Shown here one piece after another: positions 54,470 through 61,976 of a stretch of DNA of 64,000 nt. The notes under the pieces are model-generated. The model did no database searches. It saw only the letters and a list, made by a program, of their open reading frames with translations, and was not told the origin of the DNA. The translations under genes and the position numbers were made by a program. Origin of the DNA: Microbacterium sp. 1.5R (GTDB lineage: Bacteria > Actinomycetota > Actinomycetes > Actinomycetales > Microbacteriaceae); assembly GCF_007667425.1 (NCBI RefSeq), contig NZ_VDRC01000001.1, positions 310,001-374,000 of the forward strand. Direction: 5' to 3'. How positions within the stretch are numbered: the first letter of the stretch is position 1; each line of letters begins with the position of its first letter.

Positions 54470-56257
54470 TCATTCGAACTTGGGAAGCAGTGCGTCCATC
54501 GGGGTGGAGGACGGCATCACGCGGTACGTCTTCATGGTCTGGGTCATCGCCTTCTGGAAGGCCGACGCCGTCGCCGCGGATGATGTAACTCTAGTCGGCT
54601 CGTCGAGAGTGACCACGACGACGTACTGCGGGTCGTCGACGGGCGCGAAGCCCACCATGCTCGTGTAGTAGACGCCCTGCTTGTAGCCGCCGTTGCCGTC
54701 CGGAATCTGCGCGGTACCGGTCTTGCTGGTCACGCGGTACCCGGGAACCTGGATGCGTTCGGCGTTGCCGCCCTGCACGGCGACGTTCTCCAGCATCCGG
54801 GTGAGGTCGGCCGCCGTCTGCGGCTGGATGATCTGCTCATGACTCGGGGCGTCGGGAGTGACGACGCTGCCGTCGGGCGCCGTGCACGACTCGATGAGCG
54901 ACAGCCCGATCTTCTCTCCGCCGTTCGCGATCGCCTGGTAAGCGCCCGCGAGCTGCGGGGCGGTGACGGTGAAGTACTGGCCGAACGTCGTCGTGTAGAG
55001 AGACTGGTTGTCCCACTGGTCGGTCGGGTGCAGGAGACCCGACGCCTCGTCGGGGAAGCCGACCGTGGTCTCGCCGACGCCGAAGCGCTCGAGGTAGTCG
55101 TGGCGCACGTCCGGGCTCACCATGGTGCCGAACTTCGACAGGGCCACGTTGGACGAGTCGATGAGCGCGCCGGCGAGCGTGTACTGGAAGGTCGGGTGCA
55201 CGAACGCGTCGTTGATGACGGCACCGTTCGGGAACTTCTCCTTCGAGGATGCCGACACCGTCGGACTCGTCATCGTGACGCCGCCGTTCTCCATGACCGC
55301 TGCGGCCGTGACCGCCTTGAAGGTCGATCCCGGCTCGAACGGGTAGGTGAAGAGCTTGCTCCCCCAGGTGTCGGAGCTCGAGGCGTTCAGGTCGTTGGGG
55401 TCCATGGTCGGCCACTCGGCCGCCGCGCGGATTTTGCCGGTGGACGTCTCGACCACCATGACCGTGCCGCCCTTCGCACCCTGCGCCTGGGCCTCTTCGG
55501 CGATCATCTGCTGCATGTACCACTGCAGGTCGCTGTTGATCGTCAGCTGCACCGCACCGCCGTCGACGGCATCCGTGCGGCTCTCGCTCCCGGGGATGAT
55601 GACACCGTCCTTGCCCGTCCGGTAGCTCTCCTCGCCGTTCGTCGGTGCGAGGCACCGGTCGTCCATCTTCTCGATGCCGGCCTGCGCCTCGCCGGTGCCG
55701 TTCAGGAACCCCACGATGTTGCCGGCGACCGCGCCGTTCGGGTAGACCCGGGTCTCGCGCTGCTCGAAGTGCAGGTACTTCACCCCGTCGGCCTTCAGCT
55801 CCTTGAGCTGGATGTACTGCTCCGCATTGAGTCCGGTCTTCACCTGGTACCACTGCGACTCGGGATTCGCCGCGTGCTGCTCTTCGACTCCGGTGCGCAG
55901 CGCCTCAGCATCCACGCCGGTGATCTCGGCGATGCGCTGGGCGGCCTCAGCCCACGGGATCTCGGGCGGGTTCTTCTCGTCGGTCTCGAGCAGGTTCATG
56001 ACCTTCGGGTCGACGTTGGCGTCGTAGACCGCCACGCTCTCGGCCAGCACGCTGCCGTTCGAGTCGACGATCGAGCCGCGGTCGCCGTAGATCGGGGTGC
56101 CGTGCGCGATGAACTCCAGCGACTGCGACACGTGCTCATCGGCCCGGACGATCTGGATGTCCACGAGGCGCACGACGAACGTCGCCAGGATGGTCAGGAT
56201 CACGGCCAACGCGACGACGGTGCGTCGACGCGGCGTCCGGGTGGCTCGTGTGGTCAT
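54470..56257 (-). CDS. ftsI: Septal transpeptidase FtsI (penicillin-binding protein 3)
   Basis: A class B penicillin-binding protein, 595 residues, with one membrane helix at about 12-31. The active-site motifs are STFK (Ser311, Lys314), SSN (368-370) and KTG (512-514). It cross-links septal peptidoglycan together with FtsW. ATG 56257 is preferred over an upstream in-frame start because it gives the usual short basic N-terminus (TTRATRTPRRRTV). It lies 28 bases after the ftsL-like gene. Confidence 0.97.
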   Translation of the reverse strand: MTTRATRTPRRRTVVALAVILTILATFVVRLVDIQIVRADEHVSQSLEFIAHGTPIYGDRGSIVDSNGSVLAESVAVYDANVDPKVMNLLETDEKNPPEIPWAEAAQRIAEITGVDAEALRTGVEEQHAANPESQWYQVKTGLNAEQYIQLKELKADGVKYLHFEQRETRVYPNGAVAGNIVGFLNGTGEAQAGIEKMDDRCLAPTNGEESYRTGKDGVIIPGSESRTDAVDGGAVQLTINSDLQWYMQQMIAEEAQAQGAKGGTVMVVETSTGKIRAAAEWPTMDPNDLNASSSDTWGSKLFTYPFEPGSTFKAVTAAAVMENGGVTMTSPTVSASSKEKFPNGAVINDAFVHPTFQYTLAGALIDSSNVALSKFGTMVSPDVRHDYLERFGVGETTVGFPDEASGLLHPTDQWDNQSLYTTTFGQYFTVTAPQLAGAYQAIANGGEKIGLSLIESCTAPDGSVVTPDAPSHEQIIQPQTAADLTRMLENVAVQGGNAERIQVPGYRVTSKTGTAQIPDGNGGYKQGVYYTSMVGFAPVDDPQYVVVVTLDEPTRVTSSAATASAFQKAMTQTMKTYRVMPSSTPMDALLPKFE

Positions 56258-56285
56258 GCACTCTCTCCGTCGGATCGGTGTCGGT

Positions 56286-56858
56286 TCAGCGCGTAGTGGG
56301 GCTGGGGAGGCCGTCGGTGATCGCCGGCGGGAGCTCCTGCTGCGGCTGTCCGGCCGCAGGGTCCGCCGCGTCATCCGCAGTGGTCTCGGCGATCGGTGCC
56401 TGCAGCAACGCGTTCCCCACCGCTCCGGCTCCGTTGGGGTCGATCGTCGACGTGCCGCCTGCGCCGGTTCCCTGCCCGAAGACGGCCCCGTCGCTCAGGC
56501 GCAGGTATGAAGGGGTGCCGGCGACGACCATGCCCAGCGATGCCGCGCCCGCCGCGAGTGCCTGCGGCGAGCTGAGGCCGGTGAGGTCCTCCTGCAGCGC
56601 ATCGGTGCGGAGGTCGAGGTCGTGCTGCTGCGAGCTGAGGCTCGCGAGGAGGAACGAGTCCTGGGTGATCGCGAGGGAGAGTCCGATCTGGGCTGCGCCG
56701 ATCGCCATCGCCCCGGCGAGTGCGACGAGGGCGTAGGCGAGCTTCGGCTTGCGGCGCCGTGGTGTGCTCGTGACCGGCTGGAGCTGTCTGCGTGGCGATC
56801 GTGCCGGCGCGTCGTGCTCGGTGCTCCGCGTCGTGCGGGCTGCTGCGGTGAGACTCAT
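56286..56858 (-). CDS. FtsL-like divisome protein
   Basis: A 190-residue bitopic protein in the ftsL position. The cytoplasmic part is basic ([21 protein letters not shown]), one helix is at 39-61 ([24 protein letters not shown]), and a short coiled coil follows ([25 protein letters not shown], 68-92). After [21 protein letters not shown] a flexible Gly/Ala/Pro-rich tail ends the protein. Sequence identity to FtsL is always low, so the call rests on layout and position. It overlaps rsmH by 4 bases. Confidence 0.85.
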   Translation of the reverse strand: MSLTAAARTTRSTEHDAPARSPRRQLQPVTSTPRRRKPKLAYALVALAGAMAIGAAQIGLSLAITQDSFLLASLSSQQHDLDLRTDALQEDLTGLSSPQALAAGAASLGMVVAGTPSYLRLSDGAVFGQGTGAGGTSTIDPNGAGAVGNALLQAPIAETTADDAADPAAGQPQQELPPAITDGLPSPTTR

Positions 56859-57790
56859 GCGTCACGCACCTTCTCCGCCGCCCGAAGGCGCACGGGGATC
56901 GCGCGGGGGTTGCGGGCCCGCTCGTCGTCATCGGCCAATTCGGCTCCGCGCGTGATGGTGCGGAACCGGGGGGCGTGCTCGGGCAGCTCCACCGGGAGGC
57001 CCTTCGGCGCGGTGGAGGCAGCGCCGGCCGCGAAGGCCTGCTTCACGAGCCGGTCCTCGAGGGACTGGTAGGACATCACGACGATCCGACCGCCCACCGT
57101 CAGCGCATCCATCGCCGACGGGATGGCGTCGGCGAGCACGCTGAGCTCGGTGTTGACCTCGATGCGCAGCGCCTGGAACACCCGTTTCGCCGGGTGCCCG
57201 GCCCGCTGCGCAGCGGCGGGGGTCGCTGCGATGAGGATCTCGACGAGCTCTCCCGACCGGGTGATCGGCTTCTGCTGACGCGCGTCGATGATGAACCGGG
57301 CGTAGCGCCCGGCGAGCTTCTCTTCTCCGTACCGCTCGAAGATGCGGCGAAGGTTGCCCTCGCTGTAGGTGGCGATGACCTCAGCGGCCGTCACCCCCTT
57401 GGTCTGATCCATGCGCATGTCGAGCGGGGCATCCTTCGAGTACGCGAATCCGCGGTCGGCCTCGTCGAGCTGCAGCGACGAGACGCCGAGGTCGAAGAGG
57501 ATGCCGGACGCCCCCTGCGCGTGGAGTCCGATCTCGTCGTAGACGGTGTGGACGAGAGTGACGCGGTCTCGGAAGCGCGCGAGGCGCTCCCCGGCGATCC
57601 GCAGCGCGTCCGTGTCGCGGTCGAGCCCGACGAGCCGGGTGTTCGGGAAGCGCTCGAGCAGCGCCTCCGAGTGGCCGCCCATGCCGAGAGTGGCATCGAC
57701 GAGCATCGCGCCGTCGGCCTGGAGGGCGGGGCCGAGCAGCTCGATGCAGCGCTCGAGGAGGACCGGGGTGTGGATGTCGCGGAGGTTCAT
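56855..57790 (-). CDS. rsmH: 16S rRNA (cytosine1402-N4)-methyltransferase
   Basis: RsmH (MraW) methylates C1402 in 16S rRNA. It has 311 residues: [15 protein letters not shown], the SAM-binding [51 protein letters not shown], and [20 protein letters not shown] 57790 is the conserved start ([12 protein letters not shown]). It follows mraZ after 115 bases in the standard dcw order. The gap shows no feature beyond a possible ribosome site. Confidence 0.97.
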   Translation of the reverse strand: MNLRDIHTPVLLERCIELLGPALQADGAMLVDATLGMGGHSEALLERFPNTRLVGLDRDTDALRIAGERLARFRDRVTLVHTVYDEIGLHAQGASGILFDLGVSSLQLDEADRGFAYSKDAPLDMRMDQTKGVTAAEVIATYSEGNLRRIFERYGEEKLAGRYARFIIDARQQKPITRSGELVEILIAATPAAAQRAGHPAKRVFQALRIEVNTELSVLADAIPSAMDALTVGGRIVVMSYQSLEDRLVKQAFAAGAASTAPKGLPVELPEHAPRFRTITRGAELADDDERARNPRAIPVRLRAAEKVRDA

Positions 57791-57905
57791 GATCTTTCTC
57801 GGGTGACCTCTGTATCGGTGACCAGGGCTCTGATCCCCCTCCGCTTCTCGACCCGGCACCGGGGAAGTGTGTCGGGGCGGGAGCGGCGGGGCATCACAGC
57901 CGTGG

Positions 57906-58337
57906 TCAGAACAGTCCCGGAATCACCTCCTGCTCCAGGTCGGCATAGGACTCCTCGCCGGCGGCGAGGTAGGCGTTCCAGCTCTCCGCGTCCCAGATCT
58001 CGGCGTGGGCGCCGACACCGGTGACGATGAGCTCCTTCTGGAGGCCTGCGTACTGACGCAGGTGCACGGGGATGGTGATGCGGCTCTGGCTGTCGGGCAT
58101 CTCCGCACTGGCACCGGAGAGGAACAGGCGCATGAAGTCGCGCGCCTGCTTGTTGGCGAGAGGCGCCTGACGGATCCGCTCGTGCATCGCCTCGAACTCG
58201 GCCGTGCTGAACACGTAGAGGCAGCGTTCCTGACCGCGTGTGACGACGATGCCGCCACCGAGGTCTTCGCGGAACTTCGCGGGGAGGATGACCCGCCCTT
58301 TGTCGTCCAGCTTCGGAGAGTGCGTACCCAGCAGCAT
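57906..58337 (-). CDS. mraZ: Transcriptional regulator MraZ
   Basis: MraZ is an AbrB-like ring-forming DNA-binding protein that controls the dcw operon. It has 143 residues in two halves. The first carries the family motif [13 protein letters not shown]; the second has [13 protein letters not shown], where Ser replaces the usual Gly of the DxxGR motif. GGGGGTGAT lies upstream of the ATG as a ribosome site. Its promoter holds three GTGG(A/G)G boxes at a 10-base period, as expected for autoregulation. Confidence 0.97.
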   Translation of the reverse strand: MLLGTHSPKLDDKGRVILPAKFREDLGGGIVVTRGQERCLYVFSTAEFEAMHERIRQAPLANKQARDFMRLFLSGASAEMPDSQSRITIPVHLRQYAGLQKELIVTGVGAHAEIWDAESWNAYLAAGEESYADLEQEVIPGLF

Positions 58338-58377
58338 CGGCCATCACCCCCTCTTCGTCCGGCCAACTTCGAGGTAA

Positions 58378-58403
58378 CCCCACTTTACTCCACTTTCCTC
58401 CAC
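58378..58403 (-). promoter_or_regulatory. MraZ-box operator in the dcw promoter
   Basis: On the minus strand GTGGAG (58403-58398), GTGGAG (58393-58388) and GTGGGG (58383-58378) repeat with an exact 10-base period; with flanks they read AAAGTGGAGT and AAAGTGGGGT. The boxes begin 2 bases after the TAGGTT hexamer (58410-58405), at the presumed transcription start. This is the known form of MraZ sites (direct repeats at about one helical turn). Confidence 0.8.
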
Positions 58404-58404
58404 A

Positions 58405-58410
58405 AACCTA
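58405..58410 (-). promoter_or_regulatory. -10 hexamer of mraZ
   Basis: TAGGTT on the minus strand, leaving a leader of about 60 bases before the mraZ ATG. TTGACG lies 21 bases upstream, longer than the ideal spacing. Confidence 0.5.
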
Positions 58411-58496
58411 CGGTCAATTGCCATCAAACATCGTCAAGGCGCACTCGATTGCTCATCGCGCGGCCGATTCGCCCGTAACGACGGGGAGGAGCGGAG

Positions 58497-58523
58497 GTGG
58501 AGCGGGGTGGAGGAGAAGTGGAG
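58497..58523 (+). promoter_or_regulatory. Second, inverted cluster of GTGGAG repeats
   Basis: On the plus strand GTGGAG occurs at 58497, 58507 and 58518, a 10-11 base period, about 95 bases upstream of the mraZ boxes and in the opposite orientation. It may be a second MraZ site used for looping, or it could serve the end of the neighbouring gene region. No plus-strand gene begins here. Confidence 0.5.
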
Positions 58524-58552
58524 GAACTTCCCACGATCGACCCCGGAAACGC

Positions 58553-58587
58553 CGAAGGCCCGGATGCTCAGAGCATCCGGGCCTTCG
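58553..58587 (-). terminator. Terminator of the DUF3040 gene
   Basis: A perfect stem of 16 bp (CGAAGGCCCGGATGCT and its complement) with a 3-base loop, 15 bases after the DUF3040 stop. It insulates the mraZ promoter. Confidence 0.85.
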
Positions 58588-58601
58588 TGAAGAAGAGGCG
58601 G

Positions 58602-58976
58602 TCAGCGGCCGTCTTGGCGGCGGTCCCAACGATCGTTCATGCGATCCATGAAGGAGGCGGAGCCGCGCTGCGGCTTCGGCTCGCGCTGCGGCGGCGTCGT
58701 CGAGGCGCTGCGACGCACGGGGGTCACCGCGAGCATCACTCCGCCGAGCATCGCGGCGAAGCCGACGACTCCGACGACCACTCCCCAGACGTCGCCGAGG
58801 ATGACGCCGACGATCAACCCGCCGACACCGGCGAGGAGCAGAAGCGCTCCGTACACGAGATTGCGATAGCTGAGTGCTCGGTCGCCTGATGGCGCACTCA
58901 CGACATCGGCGTCGTTGTGGAGGAGATGGCGCTCCATCTCATCGAGCAGACGCTGCTCCTGTTCGGAGAGTGGCAT
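58602..58976 (-). CDS. DUF3040-family membrane protein
   Basis: A 124-residue actinobacterial protein. MPLSEQEQRLLDEMERHL at the N-terminus is the family signature. Two hydrophobic helices follow at about 49-66 and 69-91 (LVYGALLLLAGVGGLIVGVI and VWGVVVGVVGFAAMLGGVML), and a basic C-terminal tail ends with DRMNDRWDRRQ. The function is unknown. It often lies beside the dcw cluster. GAGGGGGAC precedes the ATG. Its terminator lies just downstream. Confidence 0.9.
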   Translation of the reverse strand: MPLSEQEQRLLDEMERHLLHNDADVVSAPSGDRALSYRNLVYGALLLLAGVGGLIVGVILGDVWGVVVGVVGFAAMLGGVMLAVTPVRRSASTTPPQREPKPQRGSASFMDRMNDRWDRRQDGR

Positions 58977-59060
58977 TTCGTCCCCCTCGGGTATGGTCTC
59001 CTCATTCTACGCGCGGTATGAGGTCGTGGGCTAGTGATGAGAGGCTCCGTTCGCTTTACG

Positions 59061-59066
59061 TATGCT
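59061..59066 (+). promoter_or_regulatory. -10 hexamer of the polyprenyl synthetase gene
   Basis: TATGCT, 7 bases before GTG 59074. The ATG at 59062 lies inside this hexamer and would not be transcribed from it. Confidence 0.5.
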
Positions 59067-59073
59067 GGGAGTC

Positions 59074-60162
59074 GTGCCGACTTCCTCCCCCGTGCCCGAA
59101 GCGGTCGCAGCCCGCCTGCAGCTCTTCCTCGATCGGATGCGCGCAGAGGCGACGGCATACGGACCGGATGCCGCGGCCCTCGTCGAATCGGGAGCCGACA
59201 CGCTCGTCGGCGGCAAGCGTCTGCGTGCGCGGTTCTGCCACGCCGGATGGCGCGCAGTCGCCCATCACCGCGATCGTGGTGCCGCGGAGGCCGAGCCGCT
59301 GTGGGACATCTGCGCAGCGCTGGAGATCTTCCAGTCGGCCGCCCTCGTGCACGACGACATCATCGACAACTCCGACACCCGACGCGGACGGCCCGCCGCA
59401 CACCGTGCCCTCGAGGCGTCGCACCGCGACGCCGGATGGACCGGTGACGCCGCCGCGTTCGGTCGTTCGTCTGCGATCCTGCTCGGCGACCTGCTGGTCG
59501 CCTGGAGCGACGACCTGCTCGAGGAGGCGGTCGCCGCGCTCCCGCACGCGGCGAGCGTCCGCCGAGAATACGCTCGCATGCGCCGCGACGTCACGGTGGG
59601 CCAGTTCCTCGACATCGCGGAGGAGTCGGCCTGGAGCGTCAATGCGACCGAGTCGCATGTCGAGCGAGCGCTGCGCGTCGTGTCCCTGAAGTCCGCGCGG
59701 TACAGCATCGAGCAGCCGCTGGTGCTCGGCGCTGCGATGGCGGAGGCGGACGAGGAGCAGCTGCGCGCCCTCCGCCGTTTCGGCCACCCCGTCGGCATGG
59801 CGTTCCAGCTCCGCGACGACGTCCTCGGCGTCTTCGGAGATGCCGCGGTCACGGGGAAGCCCGCGGGCGACGACCTCCGCGAAGGGAAGCGCACGGTGCT
59901 CGTCGCTCTGACTCGCGAGAAGCTTGACTCCCCCGCCCGCAACCTGTTCGACGAGATGCTCGGAGACCCGGAGCTCACGCCTGAGCAGATCGCCTTCTTG
60001 CAGGCCACCATCTCAGGATCAGGCGCACTCGACCGCGTGGAGTCGATGATCGCCGACTACGCGAGGGAGGCCGACCGGGCGCTCTCGGGCGCGGGGCTCG
60101 ACAATGCGGCGGTCGGCGATCTGCGCGACCTCGCCCGCGCGGCGACCGTTCGCGCGTCCTGA
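59074..60162 (+). CDS. Polyprenyl (geranylgeranyl/farnesyl-type) diphosphate synthase
   Basis: A 362-residue trans-prenyltransferase. The first Asp-rich motif is VHDDIIDNSDTRRGRP (about 92-107) and the second is QLRDDVLGVFGD, with GGKRLRARF for IPP binding. The residues before the first motif (LEIFQSAAL) suggest a short to medium product (C15-C20 or longer), as in the IdsA group, but chain length cannot be fixed. GTG 59074 is chosen because TATGCT ends 7 bases before it; ATG 59062 would add four residues. Divergent from the DUF3040 gene. Confidence 0.92.
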   Translation: MPTSSPVPEAVAARLQLFLDRMRAEATAYGPDAAALVESGADTLVGGKRLRARFCHAGWRAVAHHRDRGAAEAEPLWDICAALEIFQSAALVHDDIIDNSDTRRGRPAAHRALEASHRDAGWTGDAAAFGRSSAILLGDLLVAWSDDLLEEAVAALPHAASVRREYARMRRDVTVGQFLDIAEESAWSVNATESHVERALRVVSLKSARYSIEQPLVLGAAMAEADEEQLRALRRFGHPVGMAFQLRDDVLGVFGDAAVTGKPAGDDLREGKRTVLVALTREKLDSPARNLFDEMLGDPELTPEQIAFLQATISGSGALDRVESMIADYAREADRALSGAGLDNAAVGDLRDLARAATVRAS

Positions 60163-60163
60163 C

Positions 60164-60191
60164 GTCGCGCGAGGGCGACGCCCCTCGCGAC
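60164..60191. terminator. Weak bidirectional terminator
   Basis: GCGAGGG-CGACGC-CCCTCGC with GTC/GAC outer pairing across a 2-base bulge, in the 36-base gap between convergent genes. It begins right after the synthetase stop codon. Confidence 0.4.
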
Positions 60192-60198
60192 CGGACTG

Positions 60199-60570
60199 TC
60201 AGGCGAGAGTCCGCGCGACGCGGCGCACTTCGCTCTTGTGGCCGGCGAGCAGCGCGGCGATGGGCGCTCGGCCGAGGGTCTCATCGTCGGTGAGCAGCCA
60301 GTCGACGACCTCGTCGTCGGCGAACCCGGCGTCCTGCAGGACGATGATGGTGCCGCGCAGTGACGAGAGGGGGGCGCCGTCGACGAGGAAGACGGACGGC
60401 ACCGCGAAGACGCCCGACCGACGCGACCCGATGAGATAGTGCTCGTCGATGAGGCGGCGGACACGACCGAGGGGCTCTCCGAGCGCCTCGACCAGGTCGG
60501 GCATCGTCAGCCAGTCGGTGGGAGTCGATCCGACGTTCTCGGACGGGAGGTTCTCAGACTGCTCAGACAC
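60199..60570 (-). CDS. Rv2175c-family DNA-binding protein
   Basis: A 123-residue protein of the family named after M. tuberculosis Rv2175c, a winged-helix protein that the kinase PknL phosphorylates on an N-terminal Thr. Here the N-terminus is also Ser/Thr-rich (SEQSENLPSENVGSTPTD), then a helix-turn-helix (LTMPDLVEALGEPLGRVRRLIDE) and YLIGSRRSGVFAVPSVFLVDG follow, with a C-terminal helical domain. A PknL-like kinase is encoded 1.4 kb away, as in mycobacteria. The GTG start is set by CATAGT 6 bases upstream. Confidence 0.9.
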   Translation of the reverse strand: MSEQSENLPSENVGSTPTDWLTMPDLVEALGEPLGRVRRLIDEHYLIGSRRSGVFAVPSVFLVDGAPLSSLRGTIIVLQDAGFADDEVVDWLLTDDETLGRAPIAALLAGHKSEVRRVARTLA

Positions 60571-60576
60571 CGTCTC

Positions 60577-60582
60577 ACTATG
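60577..60582 (-). promoter_or_regulatory. -10 hexamer of the Rv2175c-type gene
   Basis: CATAGT on the minus strand, 6 bases before the GTG start. Confidence 0.45.
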
Positions 60583-60703
60583 TCATCTCCCCGACGCGTT
60601 CGCACTTCGGGACGCGGTGACCACATTCGTCACATACGTCACTCCTGTTGACATCCGTCTACTTGCGTGTCAGCGTGGGCAGACGCCGAACAAGGGGGAA
60701 GCC

Positions 60704-61897
60704 TTGAGACAGCCACTCGCACGCCGTCGCGCCCGATATCTGCAGATCGGGGTGCCCGCAGCCGTCCTCGGATCCCTCACCGGGCCGCTGGCGGTGGCAC
60801 CGGCCGTCGCCGACGCCACGCCGTCCGTCGAACGGATGCAGGCCGCGCCCCCCGCCCGGCTCGTCCCCACCGCGACGACCCCGGCCGGTTATGTCGTGCA
60901 GCCCGGCGACACCGTCTCGTCCATCGCGAGGCAGTTCGGACTGCGGACGGTCGACGTGCTCGCCTGGAACGGCCTCAGCTGGCGCTCCGTGATCTACCCG
61001 GGCCAGTCGCTGACCCTGTCCGGGGCAGCCGCGGCACCCGCGGCTCCGGTCGCGGTCACGACGCCACCCCCGACGGCATCCCACGTCGTCGCCGGCGGCG
61101 ACACCGTCTTCGGCATCGCCCGCAAGTACGGCACCACGGTGGACGCGGTGCTCGCCGCGAACGGCCTCACGCGGACCTCCGTCATCTACCCGGGGCAGAC
61201 GCTCTCCGTCTCCGGACCATCCGCGGCCGCGGTTCCCACGACAGCGCCCGCTCCCGCAGCCGCCGCTCCGGCGGCCGCCGCGCAGTCGCATGTCGTCGCC
61301 GCCGGGGACACGCTCTTCGGCATCGCGCAGAAGTACGGAACGAGCACGTCGTCGCTCTACGCGCTGAACGGGCTCGCGGCAGGGTCGATCATCTACCCGG
61401 GGCAGAGCATCGTCGTGGGCGGTGCGCCCGCGACGGCGCCCCCTGCCGCGCCGGCCCCCTCTCCTGCCGCACCGGCGCAGTCCTTCGCGTCGCTGGATGC
61501 GGAGCAGGCCGGCAACGCGGCGCTCATCATCGGCATCGGCAGGCAGCTGGGACTCTCGGACCGCGCGATCGCGATCGGGCTCGCCACCGCGATGGTCGAG
61601 TCGAGCATGCGCAATCTCTCATGGGGCGACCGTGACTCGCTCGGTCTCTTCCAGCAGCGCCCGAGCACCGGGTGGGGGCAGCCGGAGCAGATCCTCGATG
61701 CCGACCGCAGTACTCGCGTGTTCTTCGGCGGTGCCGGCGATCCCAACGGACCCTCGACGCGCGGACTGCTCGACATCCCCGGCTGGGAGTCGATGGCGTT
61801 CACGGATGCGGCTCAGGCCGTGCAGATCTCCGCCTACCCCGAGCGGTACGGACTGTGGGAGACCCAGGCGTACCAGTGGCTGGGCCAGTACGGATGA
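60704..61897 (+). CDS. Secreted protein with three LysM domains and a lysozyme-like C-terminal domain
   Basis: A 397-residue exported protein. The signal is LRQPLARRRARYLQIGV...AVADA, with cleavage near 38. LysM domains lie at 63-106, 127-170 and 196-238, separated by Ala/Pro linkers, and bind peptidoglycan. The C-terminal domain (about 264-397) reads AMVESSMRNLSWGDRDSLGLFQQRPSTGWG; it looks like an actinobacterial lysozyme-like domain with Glu299 as a candidate catalytic residue. TTG 60704 is chosen because AGGGGGAA lies 3-4 bases upstream and it gives a proper signal peptide. It lies between the Rv2175c-type gene and the PASTA kinase. Confidence 0.88.
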   Translation: MRQPLARRRARYLQIGVPAAVLGSLTGPLAVAPAVADATPSVERMQAAPPARLVPTATTPAGYVVQPGDTVSSIARQFGLRTVDVLAWNGLSWRSVIYPGQSLTLSGAAAAPAAPVAVTTPPPTASHVVAGGDTVFGIARKYGTTVDAVLAANGLTRTSVIYPGQTLSVSGPSAAAVPTTAPAPAAAAPAAAAQSHVVAAGDTLFGIAQKYGTSTSSLYALNGLAAGSIIYPGQSIVVGGAPATAPPAAPAPSPAAPAQSFASLDAEQAGNAALIIGIGRQLGLSDRAIAIGLATAMVESSMRNLSWGDRDSLGLFQQRPSTGWGQPEQILDADRSTRVFFGGAGDPNGPSTRGLLDIPGWESMAFTDAAQAVQISAYPERYGLWETQAYQWLGQYG

Positions 61898-61964
61898 CAG
61901 GGTTCCTGGCAAACGCGCAGGCAGCGAGGGCGAGCCGCTCCCGAAGCTTTCAGGCAGTCCTCAA

Positions 61965-61970
61965 TAGAAT
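61965..61970 (+). promoter_or_regulatory. -10 hexamer of the kinase gene
   Basis: TAGAAT, 6 bases before the GTG start of the kinase. No ribosome site is present between them. Confidence 0.6.
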
Positions 61971-61976
61971 CTTGAC

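Noticed and set aside
58497..58889. Plus-strand gene starting at the distal GTGGAG repeats
   Set aside because: The frame lies opposite the DUF3040 gene and encodes an Arg/His/Asp-rich chain without motifs; it crosses the DUF3040 terminator.
60571..60703. CRP-type site before the LysM gene
   Set aside because: GTGAC and GTCAC half-sites are present, but the spacer does not fit the TGTGA-N6-TCACA pattern. TTGACA at 60648-60653 lacks a matching -10.
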